Source of the DNA: Globisporangium splendens
Taxonomy: Eukaryota > Oomycota > Peronosporomycetes > Pythiales > Pythiaceae
Length of the DNA stretch: 64,000 bases
Assembly (NCBI GenBank): GCA_006386115.1
Contig: VFIW01000127.1
Span: 53,642 to 117,641 of the forward strand
Direction: 5' to 3'
Every line of letters starts with the position of its first letter. The first letter of the stretch is position 1. Below are positions 40,610 through 51,765 of this stretch, piece by piece. The notes below the pieces were generated by a model. That model had not been told where the DNA came from. It saw only the letters and a program-made list of their open reading frames with translations, and made no database searches. The translations under genes were made by a program, and so were the position numbers.

Positions 40610-42545
40610 ACGAAGGTGGTGCCTGCGTGGAACCAGAGGGTTTCACTCGTTGGCAGATCTCGCAAGTCCTCACATACTTGCGCACCCACTTGTACATGTG
40701 TGGCCAGTAGTAATCCCGGGAAAGACTGAGAAACGTTTTCTCGCGTCCGAGATGGCCACCCGAAGGACTGTCATGGTACTCATACAAGAGTCGATGACGC
40801 AGACCTTCGTCGTTGGGAACAACAACCCTTGCTGTGTCCCCTTGTTCGACCGCATAGTACAACAACCCATTGTGTACTCGGAAGCGGTGAACTCGCGATC
40901 TTGTGCGCGACGGAAGACCTTGCAGTGCTTTGTCGGAAGGGTCCTTGAAATACTTCAACAAGTCCTGACATGTTTCGTCAGACTTGTACCCTTCGACGAT
41001 CTCTTCTCGCACTGTAGTCGTAGCTCGCACCGCGATCGCTTGAACATCTTCACAGAGTCGACACGCTCCGTCCGTGTCTTCACTCTTGGTCTTCGGATCG
41101 TAATCCGGACGTCTTGACAGCGCATCGGCTAAGATGTTCGTCTTGCCTGGCTTGTAGTGTACAACAAAGTTGTACTCTGCAAAGAAGGAGAACCATCTCG
41201 CCATTCTTTGCGACAAATGAGGAGTCTCCACTGCCGTACGCAGAGATGCGTGATCAGTGTAGATAGCAAAGCGCTCCTCGCCAAGCAGATACACACGGAA
41301 CTTGACCAAAGAATACTTCATCGCCAGAAGTTCCTTGTCGTGAACTGGGTAGTTCCGTTCTGCGGGTCGGAGTTGTCGTGACTGATACGACACAACTCGC
41401 TCATGACCCTCATCATCGTGTTGCATTAATGCGCAACCGATGGCATAGTCGCTCGCATCGCAGACGACGTGGAACGGCTTGTCGTGGTTTGACAGAGCCA
41501 ACACAGGAGCTTCTCGAAGACTCCTCTTGACTACTTCGAACGCCGTCTGATGGTCTTTCGACCACTTCCACTCAACGTCTTTCTTCAAGAGCTGTGTGAG
41601 GGGTTGCACCAACGCTGCATAATTGCGCGTGTACTTGTGCAAGTAGTTGGCTAAACCCAACCATTGTCGCAGCTGTTTGACGTTCTTTGGCACTGGCCAA
41701 TCGTCAATAGCTTTGACCTTCTCCGGATCGACTCGAACACCGCTCTTGCCCACAAAACAACCGAGAACAGGGATCTCGGGGGCGAAGAACATGCACTTCT
41801 TCAAGTTTGCGTAGAGTTTGTTCTCACGCATGACCTGGAAAACTTGACGAAGATGATCGAGATGAACATCGACATCAGACTTCCCATTCGTGGTCTTACT
41901 ATGAACGAAAATATCGTCAAAGTAACTTGGTGCAAATGTTCGCAGAGGACGAAGAACGTTCGTGACCATTCGATTGAAGGTCGCAGGAGCATTCTTCAGT
42001 CCCTGTGGCATCACTAACCATTCCCACAGCATACCACTCGGGGTACTCACTGCGGTTAGTGGGACATCGTCTTCGCGCATTCGAACCTGATAGAACCCAT
42101 CTTTCAGATCGATAGCACTGAAGACGGTGCTGCCAACCATTCCATCAAGGATCATGTCCTTGCGTGGAACCGGAGTCTGGGCTGGAATTGTCGCGTCGTT
42201 CAGCTTGTTGAAAGCGTGAACAATGCGCCAACCTCCAGTTGCCTTCTTCACACAGAAAGTGGGGCTGCAATGCGGAGACTTGCTCTCCCGCACATGACCA
42301 GCCTTAGCACGTTGTGCAAAGAACTCGTCGATCGCCTCGACTTGTTCCTTTGGCAACGGCCACTGTCTTGTGATGCAGTACTTCGTGCCAGGAAGTACAT
42401 CAATCTCGTGACGAATGCCTCTGTCGAATGGCAATTCGTCCGGCACCTTGTCAGGGAAAATGTCTTCAAATTCCCTGGCAAGCGCATACACGGGGTTCTT
42501 CTTGAGGGCGTCCCACGACTGCTCCTCGAACCTTTCCCTTCCGTG
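40610..42545 (-). pseudogene. Element B reverse transcriptase and RNase H
   Basis: RT with SPHCSPTFCVKKATGGWR, FSAIDLKDGFYQVRM, and catalytic YFDDIF; then the thumb; then RNase H starting FHVVCDASDYAIGCALMQH; then the start of integrase with its H2C2 finger (HDSPSGGHLGREKT, CEIC). The frame is open throughout but shifted against both the protease side (indel near 42540) and the integrase side. Confidence 0.92.
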
Positions 42546-43040
42546 TCTTTTCGTCCAACACATCTGCATCCGCACTCGATGCTGTGTTGACGAAGCCTTC
42601 GTCGACCATTTCGACGATCACACACACCTGCGCAATGTCGCCTCTCGCTAGGCTGCGCTCCAGTGTCTTCTTGCTCATCGATGGCAAGGAAATCAACTCT
42701 TCGACTGAACTTGGAGGATTTTCAATCTTCACGTGACGGATTACATCCACGTCACCTTCTTCATTGTAGACCGCGATATTCACAAACTCGCTTGGAATGT
42801 CTTGTGCTTGGACACTCCCTTCGTCATCGCCACTTGTACCTTGATCGGGGGTACTCAAAACTCTTGACGAAACACTTTTCTTGCTGGTCTTCTTCTTCTT
42901 GTCTTGGGAAGGGTGTCTGTTCCTCTTCCATTCACTCTTGTCAACGCCATCGCGAACCTTCTCGTCGATGGCAAAGGAGACAGTCTTTTTCTGGCGCCTG
43001 ACTGCTCCACCTCCGTTTGTTGTCTTCAAAATGGGTACCA
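42546..43040 (-). pseudogene. Element B protease-RT linker
   Basis: A Lys/Ser/Asp-rich linker in a third frame; no domain recognised. Shifts at both ends (near 43040 and 42540) mark small indels. Confidence 0.6.
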
Positions 43041-43650
43041 CTTGTGAACATGGGGGCCATCGCACACCGCAATGTCACAAGGGCCATCTGGGATCTCTTC
43101 CACAGATGTATACACCCATACTACTTCATCCGTTGTTGTGCAGCACAAGGCAACATCGCGTGACTTGGCAACGGAGATCTTCATATTCATCCAGTCAATG
43201 CTAGGTTGGTAACGCTTCAACCACGGCATTCCCAGGATGATGTCAAACTTGTCATCGAGGTCGAGTAAAATGAACTCGTCTTCACCTCGGAAATCTTCAC
43301 ACTTGATTGCCAAGCGCACCACGCGCTTCGGCATCTTCACAGTTGACCCATTTGCCAACCGGACAATCATTGTCTTCTCTTCATTCGCATCAGGCACGAA
43401 GACACCATGCCTGACGATCACTTCATTTCGAACAAAGTTGTTCGACGCACCAGTGTCAACCAAAGCTCGTAGAGGCGTTGCAATACCGTCTACATGAACT
43501 TTATGAACGATCAAACTTGACGTTTGACTGACACTCTTCTCACTCATAGTGGAAACTGCATGTGCTTGATGCACATGGGGGTCAGAGTCCTGTGTCTCCA
43601 CAACGTCCACAGTCCTCTTTTCCGGGCCAGTAGGAGGCCCCGCCCCTACT
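43026..43650 (-). pseudogene. Element B aspartic protease
   Basis: Retropepsin with catalytic DTGAS (VDTGASNNF) and the conserved FILLDLDDKFDIILGMPW segment. In the +1 frame relative to gag; a programmed shift or an indel are both possible, since the plus-strand relative at 5.2 kb shows the other sense of shift. Confidence 0.85.
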
Positions 43651-44694
43651 GTCCATTCCCGTTTTTGGCCCAGGTGACCGCTCGAACCGACGACCGTAAG
43701 AACGATCGTGGTTGTTCGAACGAGCACCTTGTGTCGTTTGCCGACCCGGCAAAGACACCTTGCAGTTCCGAGCAATGTGACCCGGCTTCCCGCAACGGAA
43801 ACACTTCCCATCGTTGCGAGGACGCTCGTTTCCAGGTGTGGAAATGTACGAGATGTCCATAGGCTCGGGACCATCATGCATGGCATTTGATTGCCGCATT
43901 GGTCTCGACGCAAACCCATGGAACTTCGCTTGCTTGATGCTGAACTCTTCTTGCATCGCGCGCTCAATGGCTTCGTCCAGCGTCTTGGGGTACTCGCGGA
44001 ACAATTGGCTCCGAATCGGACCATCGTTCAGACCCGTCATGAACGTCACGACTTGCGTCGGAACGTCAATCGGCTCGTCAACGATGCTCGACACCAAGTA
44101 GCGAGCACGTTGTGCATACGAGTGAAGGTCGAAACGGCCTTGACGAAGCTTGAGGAACTCGGCGCGCGCACGGAACTCACTCTGTGGAGGTTCAAACGCC
44201 TTCTTGAGTTCAGTCTTGAAATGGTCGTAGCTGGAGAAGCAGTTTAGACCGGCTAAACGCTTACCATACGCCCAGCTCTTCGCACGACCCGCAAGGTTGG
44301 ACATCGCGAACAACACTTGCTGCGAAGGGTCTCGCAGTTGTCTTGCAGTGATGGCTGCATCCAACTCGACGAACCATCGTGAGAGGGGTTCGTTCTCTCC
44401 GCCGCGATACGGAGAGACGTCAAGCTTCAGTGGCACCGTCCTGATTGAGGAAACAGGGGTTGCGACCTGCTTCCGGGAGGACATGATCTCGTGGTGCATG
44501 AAGCTGACCACCGCGCTCTTCTGGTCCTCCGGAGACGCCGATCGAAGCAGACTGACCACAGCAGCCTCTCCGATGACATCTCGCATGCGCTCAAGCGCCA
44601 TCCACTCATGAGAAGACAGATGAGGGAAACCCTCAATAGTCAACTCGACAGTTTCCGGTACTGCTGGACCGAGTGGGGTTCCTGTAGCATCCAT
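43582..44694 (-). CDS. Element B gag
   Basis: 370 codons from ATG 44694 (an upstream GTG frame also exists). Retrotransposon gag core at about residues 90-260 (PLSRWFVELDAAI, LRQGRFDLHSYAQRARYLV, LFREYPKTLDEAIERAMQEEF) and a CCHC zinc knuckle, CFRCGKPGHIARNC, near residue 310. It forms the particle and packages RNA. The frame itself is intact. Confidence 0.88.
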   Translation of the reverse strand: MDATGTPLGPAVPETVELTIEGFPHLSSHEWMALERMRDVIGEAAVVSLLRSASPEDQKSAVVSFMHHEIMSSRKQVATPVSSIRTVPLKLDVSPYRGGENEPLSRWFVELDAAITARQLRDPSQQVLFAMSNLAGRAKSWAYGKRLAGLNCFSSYDHFKTELKKAFEPPQSEFRARAEFLKLRQGRFDLHSYAQRARYLVSSIVDEPIDVPTQVVTFMTGLNDGPIRSQLFREYPKTLDEAIERAMQEEFSIKQAKFHGFASRPMRQSNAMHDGPEPMDISYISTPGNERPRNDGKCFRCGKPGHIARNCKVSLPGRQTTQGARSNNHDRSYGRRFERSPGPKTGMDSRGGASYWPGKEDCGRCGDTGL

Positions 44695-44794
44695 GTTCCG
44701 AACAAGGATGCTCGCAGGGTCTTGGACAGGAATGCGCGACGTGCTTAAAGCCGCGTCGTCAAACCTCTTCACTTCACTGGGTCGTTGGAAGGAC

Positions 44795-44810
44795 CGCTCG
44801 AAGTGCTACC
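44795..44810 (-). promoter_or_regulatory. Primer-binding site of element B
   Basis: Minus-strand TGGTAGCACTTCGAGC, 2 nt inside the 5' LTR. The first eight bases fit the complement of an initiator tRNA-Met 3' end (TGCTACCA). Confidence 0.6.
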
Positions 44811-44812
44811 AG

Positions 44813-45462
44813 GTGTAAGAGGGCGCTGTTAACAACAGTCCCTCAAACACGGCACACACGCTTGTGCCAGAGGAAGCGATCTCCCGACTTGGAGGGAGGA
44901 AGAAGACTTGAGTACTTGGAGGAAAATTTGCAACTGAATTGAAAAGGTTATGGTTCCTGTCGCTACTTGCTAATGAACCCCAAGGGATCCTACACGTTTT
45001 ATAACTAAAACCTAAACATACACAATAAAACCTATGAATCTGATATATAAAACCTTGGGTGCACTGAGGTTGAACCTACGGGATCTTCTAGAAGCTTGAA
45101 CTTCAAGTCTTGTTTAAAATCCCTGCAAAGTGATTGGCTCGCGCCACTCACTCCAGGTGGCAGAGACACGTCGGTCTCGTCGCCAGTCCAGTTTCCCAAG
45201 CAGGAACCATCACTCAGTACTTGATTAGTACATGGATGTCATTGCTCAGTACTGATTAGTACATGAGAACAACATTCTGCACTGATCAGCACAGAGAACA
45301 CTCGTGACGTCATCGAATGACGTCACACGTGCATGTGGGGACTGTCTTACCGTAATCCCTTTGTTATTTGTGTGTCCACAATGCACGCTGAAGGTGGTGT
45401 GTGCCACACTAGATCTGGGAACAGATCCACCTTCATGTAATGGCTGGTTATGGACCATTACA
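44813..45462 (-). repeat. LTR1 copy d (5' LTR of element B)
   Basis: 650 bp parallel to copy c, ending GGACCATTACA. Paired TGACGTCA octamers at 45305-45325. Confidence 0.92.
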
Positions 45463-45768
45463 GGGTTGTACCTGCGCAGTAACTGCGCGGGTTCCTTCTC
45501 TTCCGCGCTCCTCTGCCTCCTTCTGCAGGAACCCTATCGCCGTGAGGCGATGCTGCTCCGGCGGGCAGGTGGCGAGGATGGCAAAGATTGCCTTTTCGCC
45601 AACGGCCTTCCCCATTCGTTGCAGGGCACTCCACTCGGGGTCACTCAAGTAGAGATAATCATCCCGCGTGATTGTCGGACTCGCGGTCGACGCGGGATCG
45701 ACCCCCAACATGGTTTCTTCGTCAGCATTCATTGCTGACGGTTCTCGCTCTGTGGTTGGACGGACCAC
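45463..45768 (-). pseudogene. LTR2-family gag, N-terminal part
   Basis: About 100 codons (LYLSDPEWSALQRMGKAVGEKA, RLTAIGFLQKE) similar in pattern to the N-terminus of element B gag (HLSSHEWMALERMRDVIGEAA). It stops at Gln-Pro against LTR1 copy d; the next residues are found at 4170 downward. The start codon is the ATG near 45768 or 45732. Confidence 0.7.
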
Positions 45769-45780
45769 AAAGTGCTACCA
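45765..45780 (-). promoter_or_regulatory. Primer-binding site of the LTR2 element
   Basis: TGGTAGCACTTTGTGG on the minus strand, 2 nt from the LTR2 start, sharing its first 11 bases with element B. Confidence 0.55.
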
Positions 45781-45782
45781 GG

Positions 45783-46049
45783 TGTAGCGGGAATGCCCGT
45801 TACACGGCGTACACGTGCGTTGAGGAAGCGCAGGTGAGAGGAAGGGCACAGCGGTAACGCTGTGTCCAAAAGAAGGAAGGGAGCTTTGCACGATAACGTG
45901 CAAAAAGAGAAGTGAATTGAAATCTTAAGGTTTGAAATGCAAATCTGATGGGTTGTTCCTACGGTGTCTTCGATTGGTAGATAGTCGGGTGTCCAATCCG
46001 ACTATCATCCAATGAGATTAAACTTAATGGGGTTGTTCTTATTGGCTAA
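45783..46049 (-). repeat. LTR2-family LTR, truncated
   Basis: Starts TGTAGCGGG and is parallel to 248-530. Similarity stops after ATTGGCTAAAA, where a tRNA-like sequence follows. Confidence 0.65.
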
Positions 46050-46065
46050 AAATGAAGTGTAACCG

Positions 46066-46139
46066 GTGGCGCGGTTCTAGTGGGGTAAGCTTCTGACCTC
46101 TACGCTGTTGATTGCGGGTTCGAGTCCCGTTCGGAGCGG
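46066..46139 (+). other. tRNA-like sequence with A and B boxes
   Basis: Contains GGTTCTAGTGGGGTAAGC and a perfect B box GGTTCGAGTCC with a paired T stem (GCGGG/CCCGT). Acceptor and anticodon stems do not close, so it is a degenerate tRNA or SINE head. Confidence 0.35.
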
Positions 46140-46604
46140 GATTTTCAACGAGCGGAAATTCGAAGTTCTTCGGGCCCAATCAGGGGTCGCGGTGGGACCC
46201 CATGGGGGGCAATAAGACCTTGCCCTGTAATTCCTACCCTTCAATAATAATCGGCTATTGTAGGTCACAACGATGAACCTAAATATACCTCACCTTCAAA
46301 ATCAAATCTAAATCACATCTACTTGAATGATCAAAGCTTGGGCAGCTGGCAAAAGATGGCACAGATTATAATGCATTTTTGGTTAAATATTTGAACGTCT
46401 CTGTTTGGGTCAAATATGTGGGAAGAAATGACTGCAAACAACATTGGAAACGCATTTAGGAGTTATCTGAAATACCAATCTTTTTGTCAAGCAATTAAAC
46501 GGAAAAAAAGTTGTCATTTTGGGTAAAATAGCGATTTATGTGTTAACCTTTTATTTTGTGAGGTATGGCAGTTATTTTGGTACAATGTACCAGTATAATT
46601 TTGG
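46140..46604. other. AT-rich spacer, nothing recognised
   Basis: Low-GC sequence with short T and A runs, probably old intergenic or repeat-derived DNA. Confidence 0.4.
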
Positions 46605-47637
46605 CCAATCATAGCACAGTAAAATCTCAGCACAGATCACATTCCACCACCTGGATCACGGAGCAGCGTGGACGGCCATCCTCGGGTGATGGATGGGCTG
46701 AACATTGGCGGAGCAAGCACTCAACCTCTTCCTGCCTCACATTGCTAGCCGCACAGCCCCGCCAGATCAACGACCTTTGCTTCGGGAATTGGAAAAGCAC
46801 TTCGGGTTCATTACTCCGGAACACTCGACAGCACCACAGAAACTCTGGTTTATAGTCACATCAAGCATCCCAGTATTGCTGTGGAGAACGAGAGTGGAAA
46901 TAGTGCATGAACGGCAACACGTTGCTATCGAAGAAAGCACCAAGCGTGTGTGGACTGCGTGTGTGATGCAAGTGCGAGCTGTGGCTCATCGGATGAGAAC
47001 GCTCAAAGGAGAAAAGATCAATGCAACTTGCCTGAGCCAACTGCTCAGCGTACTGGAGAGACAAGACTTGTCGCGCCAACTGGAAGCATGGGCGACGGCG
47101 CGTTTGTATTTCGATGGAGGTGCACGCGGAAACCCAGGTCCAGGAGGCAGCGGTTGGGCATTCATCTTCCTGAATGAACGAAGCAATCGATGGGAACTCA
47201 AAGCATGCGGCTACGCGTACATGGGACCAGAAGTCACGAACAACTGGTGCGGATACAGCGCACTGAAAGATGGTATGGCATACAGTGCACACTACCTACA
47301 GCACTATGAAGTCAAGTTGGAAGTCTTCGGAGATAGCCAAATGATTATCGCATCCCAGAACGGGTTCGCCTCAATACGCCAGACCGAGTTGCAGCCACTA
47401 GCAGTTCGGGTAAATCAAATCATCGCCAACTTTGCGTGGATCTCCTGGAATCACACAAAACGAGAACAAAACAAAATGGCCGATCTTCTCGCCAACGTGG
47501 CAATGAACTCCAAGAGTGCGAAGATACTGACGAATCGCGGGGAAACGATCAAGTTCTTTTGTCCCAAGTCGCAGTTCTACTCGACAATGATATCGGCGCC
47601 ACACCGTCAAAATTTAGAAACACCTCACTCTCAGTAG
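46605..47637 (+). pseudogene. 5'-truncated LINE 3' end with RNase H domain
   Basis: The last about 310 codons are open from 46705 (no ATG; a stop lies just upstream). An N-terminal helix-rich tail of RT (LLWRTRVEIVHERQHVAIEE) is followed by RNase HI: YFDGGARGNPGPGGSGW, VFGDSQMIIAS, NKMADLLANVAM. The catalytic Glu normally found in NNxxEY is Gly (NNWCGY). It belongs to an RNase H-bearing LINE, a different lineage from the tRNA-targeting family. Confidence 0.75.
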
Positions 47638-49055
47638 TGTTAATCAAATTCAGGAATTCTTAATCTGTGTGTAGATGATAAGTTAATTAGAATGACCTTC
47701 TCTCGCTAATACTGCTGCAGCCGTCTGAAAATTGTATCTTCCTGTGCTTCGCTTCGGTACCTACCAAAAAAGTAACCGTGGCGAAAACATGCAAAATCCA
47801 GAGCTTCAACATGCCTAGCACGGCGTTAATCCTCTAGATTGAAGTTCATTGTTAATTGCAGGCGGCCCACAAGCCACTCGGCGAAAGTGACAATGCCTTG
47901 TCGGCATCAGCTCTCTGGAGAACTCTGCTGTGCTTTCGGGGATGCCTTCGTGTATGCAGGCGTACTCATGATTAAAGCGCGTGGAGCCCCTGCGCAATCT
48001 CGGGATGCGAAAGTCAAACCATCTGGCGCAACGGCTTGCATGCTTATAATTTTAATGAGTAAACAGGGGAGCAAACGCGCACAAGCGAATGTGCGAAACG
48101 CGAGCAAAAGCCTTTAGGGTTTTCCAGCGCATTGCTTTGTTTTTTCAACTTGTGTTTGATAGTGCAAGAATGAGGACTTGTTCCCACACGTAATCAGAGG
48201 TTTCGGAGAGGCAAAACGCGCCAATGGGGCGTCTGCTCTCCATTATTTTCGCCTTTAATGCAGCTCCGTTGCAGTTTCATAAGCTAGAACTTCAATGGCA
48301 GAATCGCAGCAGCCGTTCCAGGCTGGTGATGATGCTCTCTTGTGTTGCCTCGGATTATGGTCATTGCAACATCAACTTGTGCAGGTCCATTGTGAGCATT
48401 GACCAGGTTCGCAAGCAGTAAACTCGTTCAAAATATCGAGTTTTGTAGTTTTGCCAGACGCTTTCTGGATTGGATTACGGGATCACGAGTTTAGGTGGGT
48501 CGTATTTTTAGCGTCGCCTGTGTCGGCGTTTTTTCTCAACAACACTGCTTTTGAGAAATAATTATTTGCCTGCAATGAGGATCCATTTATCATCGAACCG
48601 AGCACTCTGCTGCATGCTCCTCATACTTGTACACAATTCTCGATGCTATCTTCTCTAGCTATGGAGGGGTTCGGTGACAGTGGTTGCGCGTTGAACCTGA
48701 TCTGCCGGATTACGCCTCGCACGATGATGATGGATAATGCCACCTTAGACCACCACATTCGTGCTGTTGAGTGTGCGTGTGTGTTCACCAAAACGCCCAC
48801 TGCTGCCCCTCCTTCAGCCTGTGGGGAAAGGCGCACACGTGCCTGCCTCCCTCGTTCCAAACGTGGAAGCTTCTTCACAACCGAATTCGCTCACAACCAC
48901 ACGAAGCGGCACCTCGAAACGTCGCCCCACGACAAACAAGAAGCCGAGAGTGGCCGGACTGGCAGAACCTTCTCAGAAGCGCTCAGTTTGCTCAAGTGCA
49001 TCCATTCATCCCCTACCACGCACTCTCTCCGTCCATCACTGACGCCTTTAGCAGT
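47638..49055. other. Intergenic region upstream of the acyltransferase gene
   Basis: About 1.4 kb with no supported gene. Frames here are short, and those reading into the acyltransferase lack an ATG. Confidence 0.5.
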
Positions 49056-51518
49056 ATGACGACGCATCTGCTCAAGCAGCGACGACCGCCAGGAGCCGGC
49101 GACCTGCAGATCGGCACGCGCTCCGCTGCACTCAAGGAGCGTCGCCCTAGCGACCGAGACTATGCGAACGATGCAGCGATGGCCGATGGAACTCCCGCGC
49201 CGCTGGAGTATATGAGTCCCCGCGGCATCTTCTTGTTGGTGATGGCGTTCCTCGTGTTTGCGGCGTTTGTGCTCTTCGTGCTCTCGGAGATGACCCACCA
49301 CCACAAGTTCCAGCTGCTGCACACGGTGCTCATCACGCCCGAGATGCAGGACGACGTGCACACGGCGTGTCTGTGGGTGCTGATGCTCGCGATCCCGATT
49401 ACGAGCGTCGCCGCGTGGTTCCCCGTGTCCATCACGCAGATGCCTGGCACCCACGGCTTCCGCATCAAGTCGCCGCTGACGCCGTCGTCGCCCTCGCGCA
49501 TCGGCGTTGGGCTCCCGTTCATGCAGCAACTCGCGCATCGCTTCCAGACCAACCACTACTTTCGCGCCTACCAGACGCTCGCATGGGTGCTCTACGGCGT
49601 CTTCCTCATGATGGTGCTGACGTGCTCCCCGTTGCTGCAAACTCTGCTGCCGTCGGTGGTCGCTGCGATCCCGTACTGCGCATTCGGGTACCGCTCGAAC
49701 GCGGCCGTGGTGGCTTTCATCTCGCAGGTGCTGCTCATCTCGTCCATCTTGGCTCTTGAGCGCCGCCGCGACCGCAACCGCCAAGGACGCAAAGACCGCT
49801 TCGTGCTGATCCTGAACAACTTCAACAACATGCTGCTGCTCGTCGGCGCCGTCCTGCTCGCGATCGGCTCCGAGTACACCCGCCATCACACGAAGCACTA
49901 CGAGCCGGCCGCTGACGAGAATGACGCCGGTCACAAGCAGCGTCTCGGGTACTTGTACTCGTTCAGCAGCGGCCTCGGCTCGCTCGCGCTGTTTGTGACG
50001 GCGCTGTTCAACACGTACGGCCTCGGCGGGTTTCTCTCGACCAAGCGCGGCTGGCGGTTCTACCAGCCGTTCGTGGGCGGCGCCAAGTTCGTGCTCTTCC
50101 AGATCATCTCGTGGACGTGCTTTGGTGCGGGCGTGCTCGTGCAAGGGCTGTACCTGCTCTCGATCGTGCTCGTGGAGATGGAGCTCTTCGTGGGCGTCAT
50201 GGCTGTCGCGGGTGCGCTTTTCGGCATCTCGCAGGTCGTGATGATGATGTCGCTCTTTGTGTTTCGACGCGCGAGCAGTCCGAAAAGTTCAGCTTCTGCG
50301 GCCACATCTCCTACCGCGCCTCAGACGTTCATCGATCGGCTGCAAGCCTTTGCCGACGAGTGCCTCGGCGCCATCGTGATCGGCATGCTTGCGAATCTCC
50401 AGTGGATCCCGAGCGCCTCGTTCTTTGTGATTTACGCCGTGGCGACCAACTTGGACACGCACGGCGTCATCTGGTACGGCTTTGCGACTGTGTTGGCCGA
50501 GATCTTCTTTGTGCTCACGCGCTCCGTTTCGATTCACCTCTACTCGAAGGATTCCAACTATGGCGCCAAGAAAGACGTGAGTCCGTACAGATTCAAGTAT
50601 CTGTTTCCGCCCATGCTGTCGCTGCTGCTACCGGGAATTGCTACATACTATCACTACGTCCATGACCTGGATGCGTTCCTCCCTGTCGCATGTCTCTCTG
50701 CATTCCTCTACGTCTACGCGTCCACATACCGTGGCGATCCACAGCACACGGGAATCCGCATGAAGGAGAACTGGGTCACGACGCGCAGCCGACTCATCGA
50801 GTGTGTCAAGACGTACTTCCAGGGCAAGATCATTCGCGAGGCGCCGCTCAATCCGAGTGAGCACTATGTCATAGCGTTCCACCCGCACGGGATCATGCCG
50901 ACCACGGCCATGTGGCTGCTCTTCACCGAGAGATGGCGCGAGTTGTTCCCGGGCGTCCATCCGCATCTGCTGACAGCGAGTGTGTTGCATCAAATTCCGC
51001 TCTCGCGAGACATCATGCAGATCCTCGGCTCTCTCGAAGTCACGCGCCAGGCGTTCACGAATGCGCTGCGTGAAAAGAGGAGCGTGATGCTCGTGCCCGG
51101 TGGCCAAGCCGAGATGCTCGAGCAGCGCTCTCAGCAGAAGCAAGTGCGTGTGTACACCAAACACAAAGGTTTCATCCGCGTGGCCATCGAGCACGGCACG
51201 CCGCTCGTGCCCGTGCTGAGCTTCAAAGAAGGCGAACTCATGGACAACGTGAACGCGCCGCTGATCCAGAAATGGTTTGTCAAGAACCTCGCGTTCCCGT
51301 TCCCGTACTTCCCCTACGGGCGCTGGCTGCTGCCGATCCCACGCAAGGTCGAGACGACGGTCGTGGTCGGCGCGCCGATTCGGGTTCCGCGCATCGAGAA
51401 CCCGGATGCCGAAGACGTCGACGCTGTCCACGCGACGTACTTTGCCGCGCTGCAGGACATGTTTGACAGACACAAGGACGAAGCAGGATGCGCCGACTAC
51501 AAGCTCGTGCTTGTCTAG
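49056..51518 (+). CDS. DGAT2-family acyltransferase with polytopic N-terminus
   Basis: 820 codons, single exon from ATG 49056; the frame is open further upstream but without an ATG. Residues about 40-590 carry some ten hydrophobic segments (for example GIFLLVMAFLVFAAFVLFVL). The C-terminal 260 residues are a DGAT2/MGAT-type domain: HPHG at about 609-612, the MLVPGGQAEM block at about 680, and KGFIRVAIEHGTPLVPVLSF. Such enzymes transfer acyl-CoA chains to diacylglycerol or related acceptors at the ER. Ordinary DGAT2 proteins are 300-400 residues, so the long membrane part is unusual. Substrate not predictable. Confidence 0.88.
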   Translation: MTTHLLKQRRPPGAGDLQIGTRSAALKERRPSDRDYANDAAMADGTPAPLEYMSPRGIFLLVMAFLVFAAFVLFVLSEMTHHHKFQLLHTVLITPEMQDDVHTACLWVLMLAIPITSVAAWFPVSITQMPGTHGFRIKSPLTPSSPSRIGVGLPFMQQLAHRFQTNHYFRAYQTLAWVLYGVFLMMVLTCSPLLQTLLPSVVAAIPYCAFGYRSNAAVVAFISQVLLISSILALERRRDRNRQGRKDRFVLILNNFNNMLLLVGAVLLAIGSEYTRHHTKHYEPAADENDAGHKQRLGYLYSFSSGLGSLALFVTALFNTYGLGGFLSTKRGWRFYQPFVGGAKFVLFQIISWTCFGAGVLVQGLYLLSIVLVEMELFVGVMAVAGALFGISQVVMMMSLFVFRRASSPKSSASAATSPTAPQTFIDRLQAFADECLGAIVIGMLANLQWIPSASFFVIYAVATNLDTHGVIWYGFATVLAEIFFVLTRSVSIHLYSKDSNYGAKKDVSPYRFKYLFPPMLSLLLPGIATYYHYVHDLDAFLPVACLSAFLYVYASTYRGDPQHTGIRMKENWVTTRSRLIECVKTYFQGKIIREAPLNPSEHYVIAFHPHGIMPTTAMWLLFTERWRELFPGVHPHLLTASVLHQIPLSRDIMQILGSLEVTRQAFTNALREKRSVMLVPGGQAEMLEQRSQQKQVRVYTKHKGFIRVAIEHGTPLVPVLSFKEGELMDNVNAPLIQKWFVKNLAFPFPYFPYGRWLLPIPRKVETTVVVGAPIRVPRIENPDAEDVDAVHATYFAALQDMFDRHKDEAGCADYKLVLV

Positions 51519-51765
51519 GAAGAAAAAAACACCAAAACATCGTTAGATATCTATGCATAAGACAGGCAGGCACACTCACACGCACGCGATGTCGGAATTC
51601 ATTTATACATATGCTTCATGTGAATCGCTTTCATCTCTTTCTCCTTTCTTTCTTTCTTTCTTTACGGTTTGCTGTCCATTCGCACGAACAAGTGAAGCTG
51701 CCGTCACTGAAGCAGCACTAGGCCAACTTTGGATTGGTGTGAGTTCCGCAGATAGGTGGTCTTCC

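Larger units (their letters stand above)
37802..45462 (-). mobile_element. Full-length LTR1 Gypsy chromovirus-like element (element B)
   Basis: 7.66 kb with two parallel 650-bp LTRs, a primer-binding site and PPT, and the order gag, protease, RT-RNase H, integrase, chromodomain on the minus strand. Several frameshifts make it inactive. The flanks do not match (CTTGG left, GGGTT right) and belong to different hosts (tRNA unit, LTR2 gag), so one side has been rearranged since insertion. Confidence 0.92.

Noticed and set aside
37797..45467. A normal target-site duplication for Gypsy element B.
   Set aside because: The flanks are CTTGG and GGGTT, from two different host sequences, so none exists at present.
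46066..46139. Functional tRNA gene.
   Set aside because: The B box is perfect, but acceptor and anticodon stems cannot be closed.
48643..49055. Frames upstream of the acyltransferase, including an N-terminal extension from 48771.
   Set aside because: The extension lacks an ATG and has no conserved features; the first ATG in frame is 49056.
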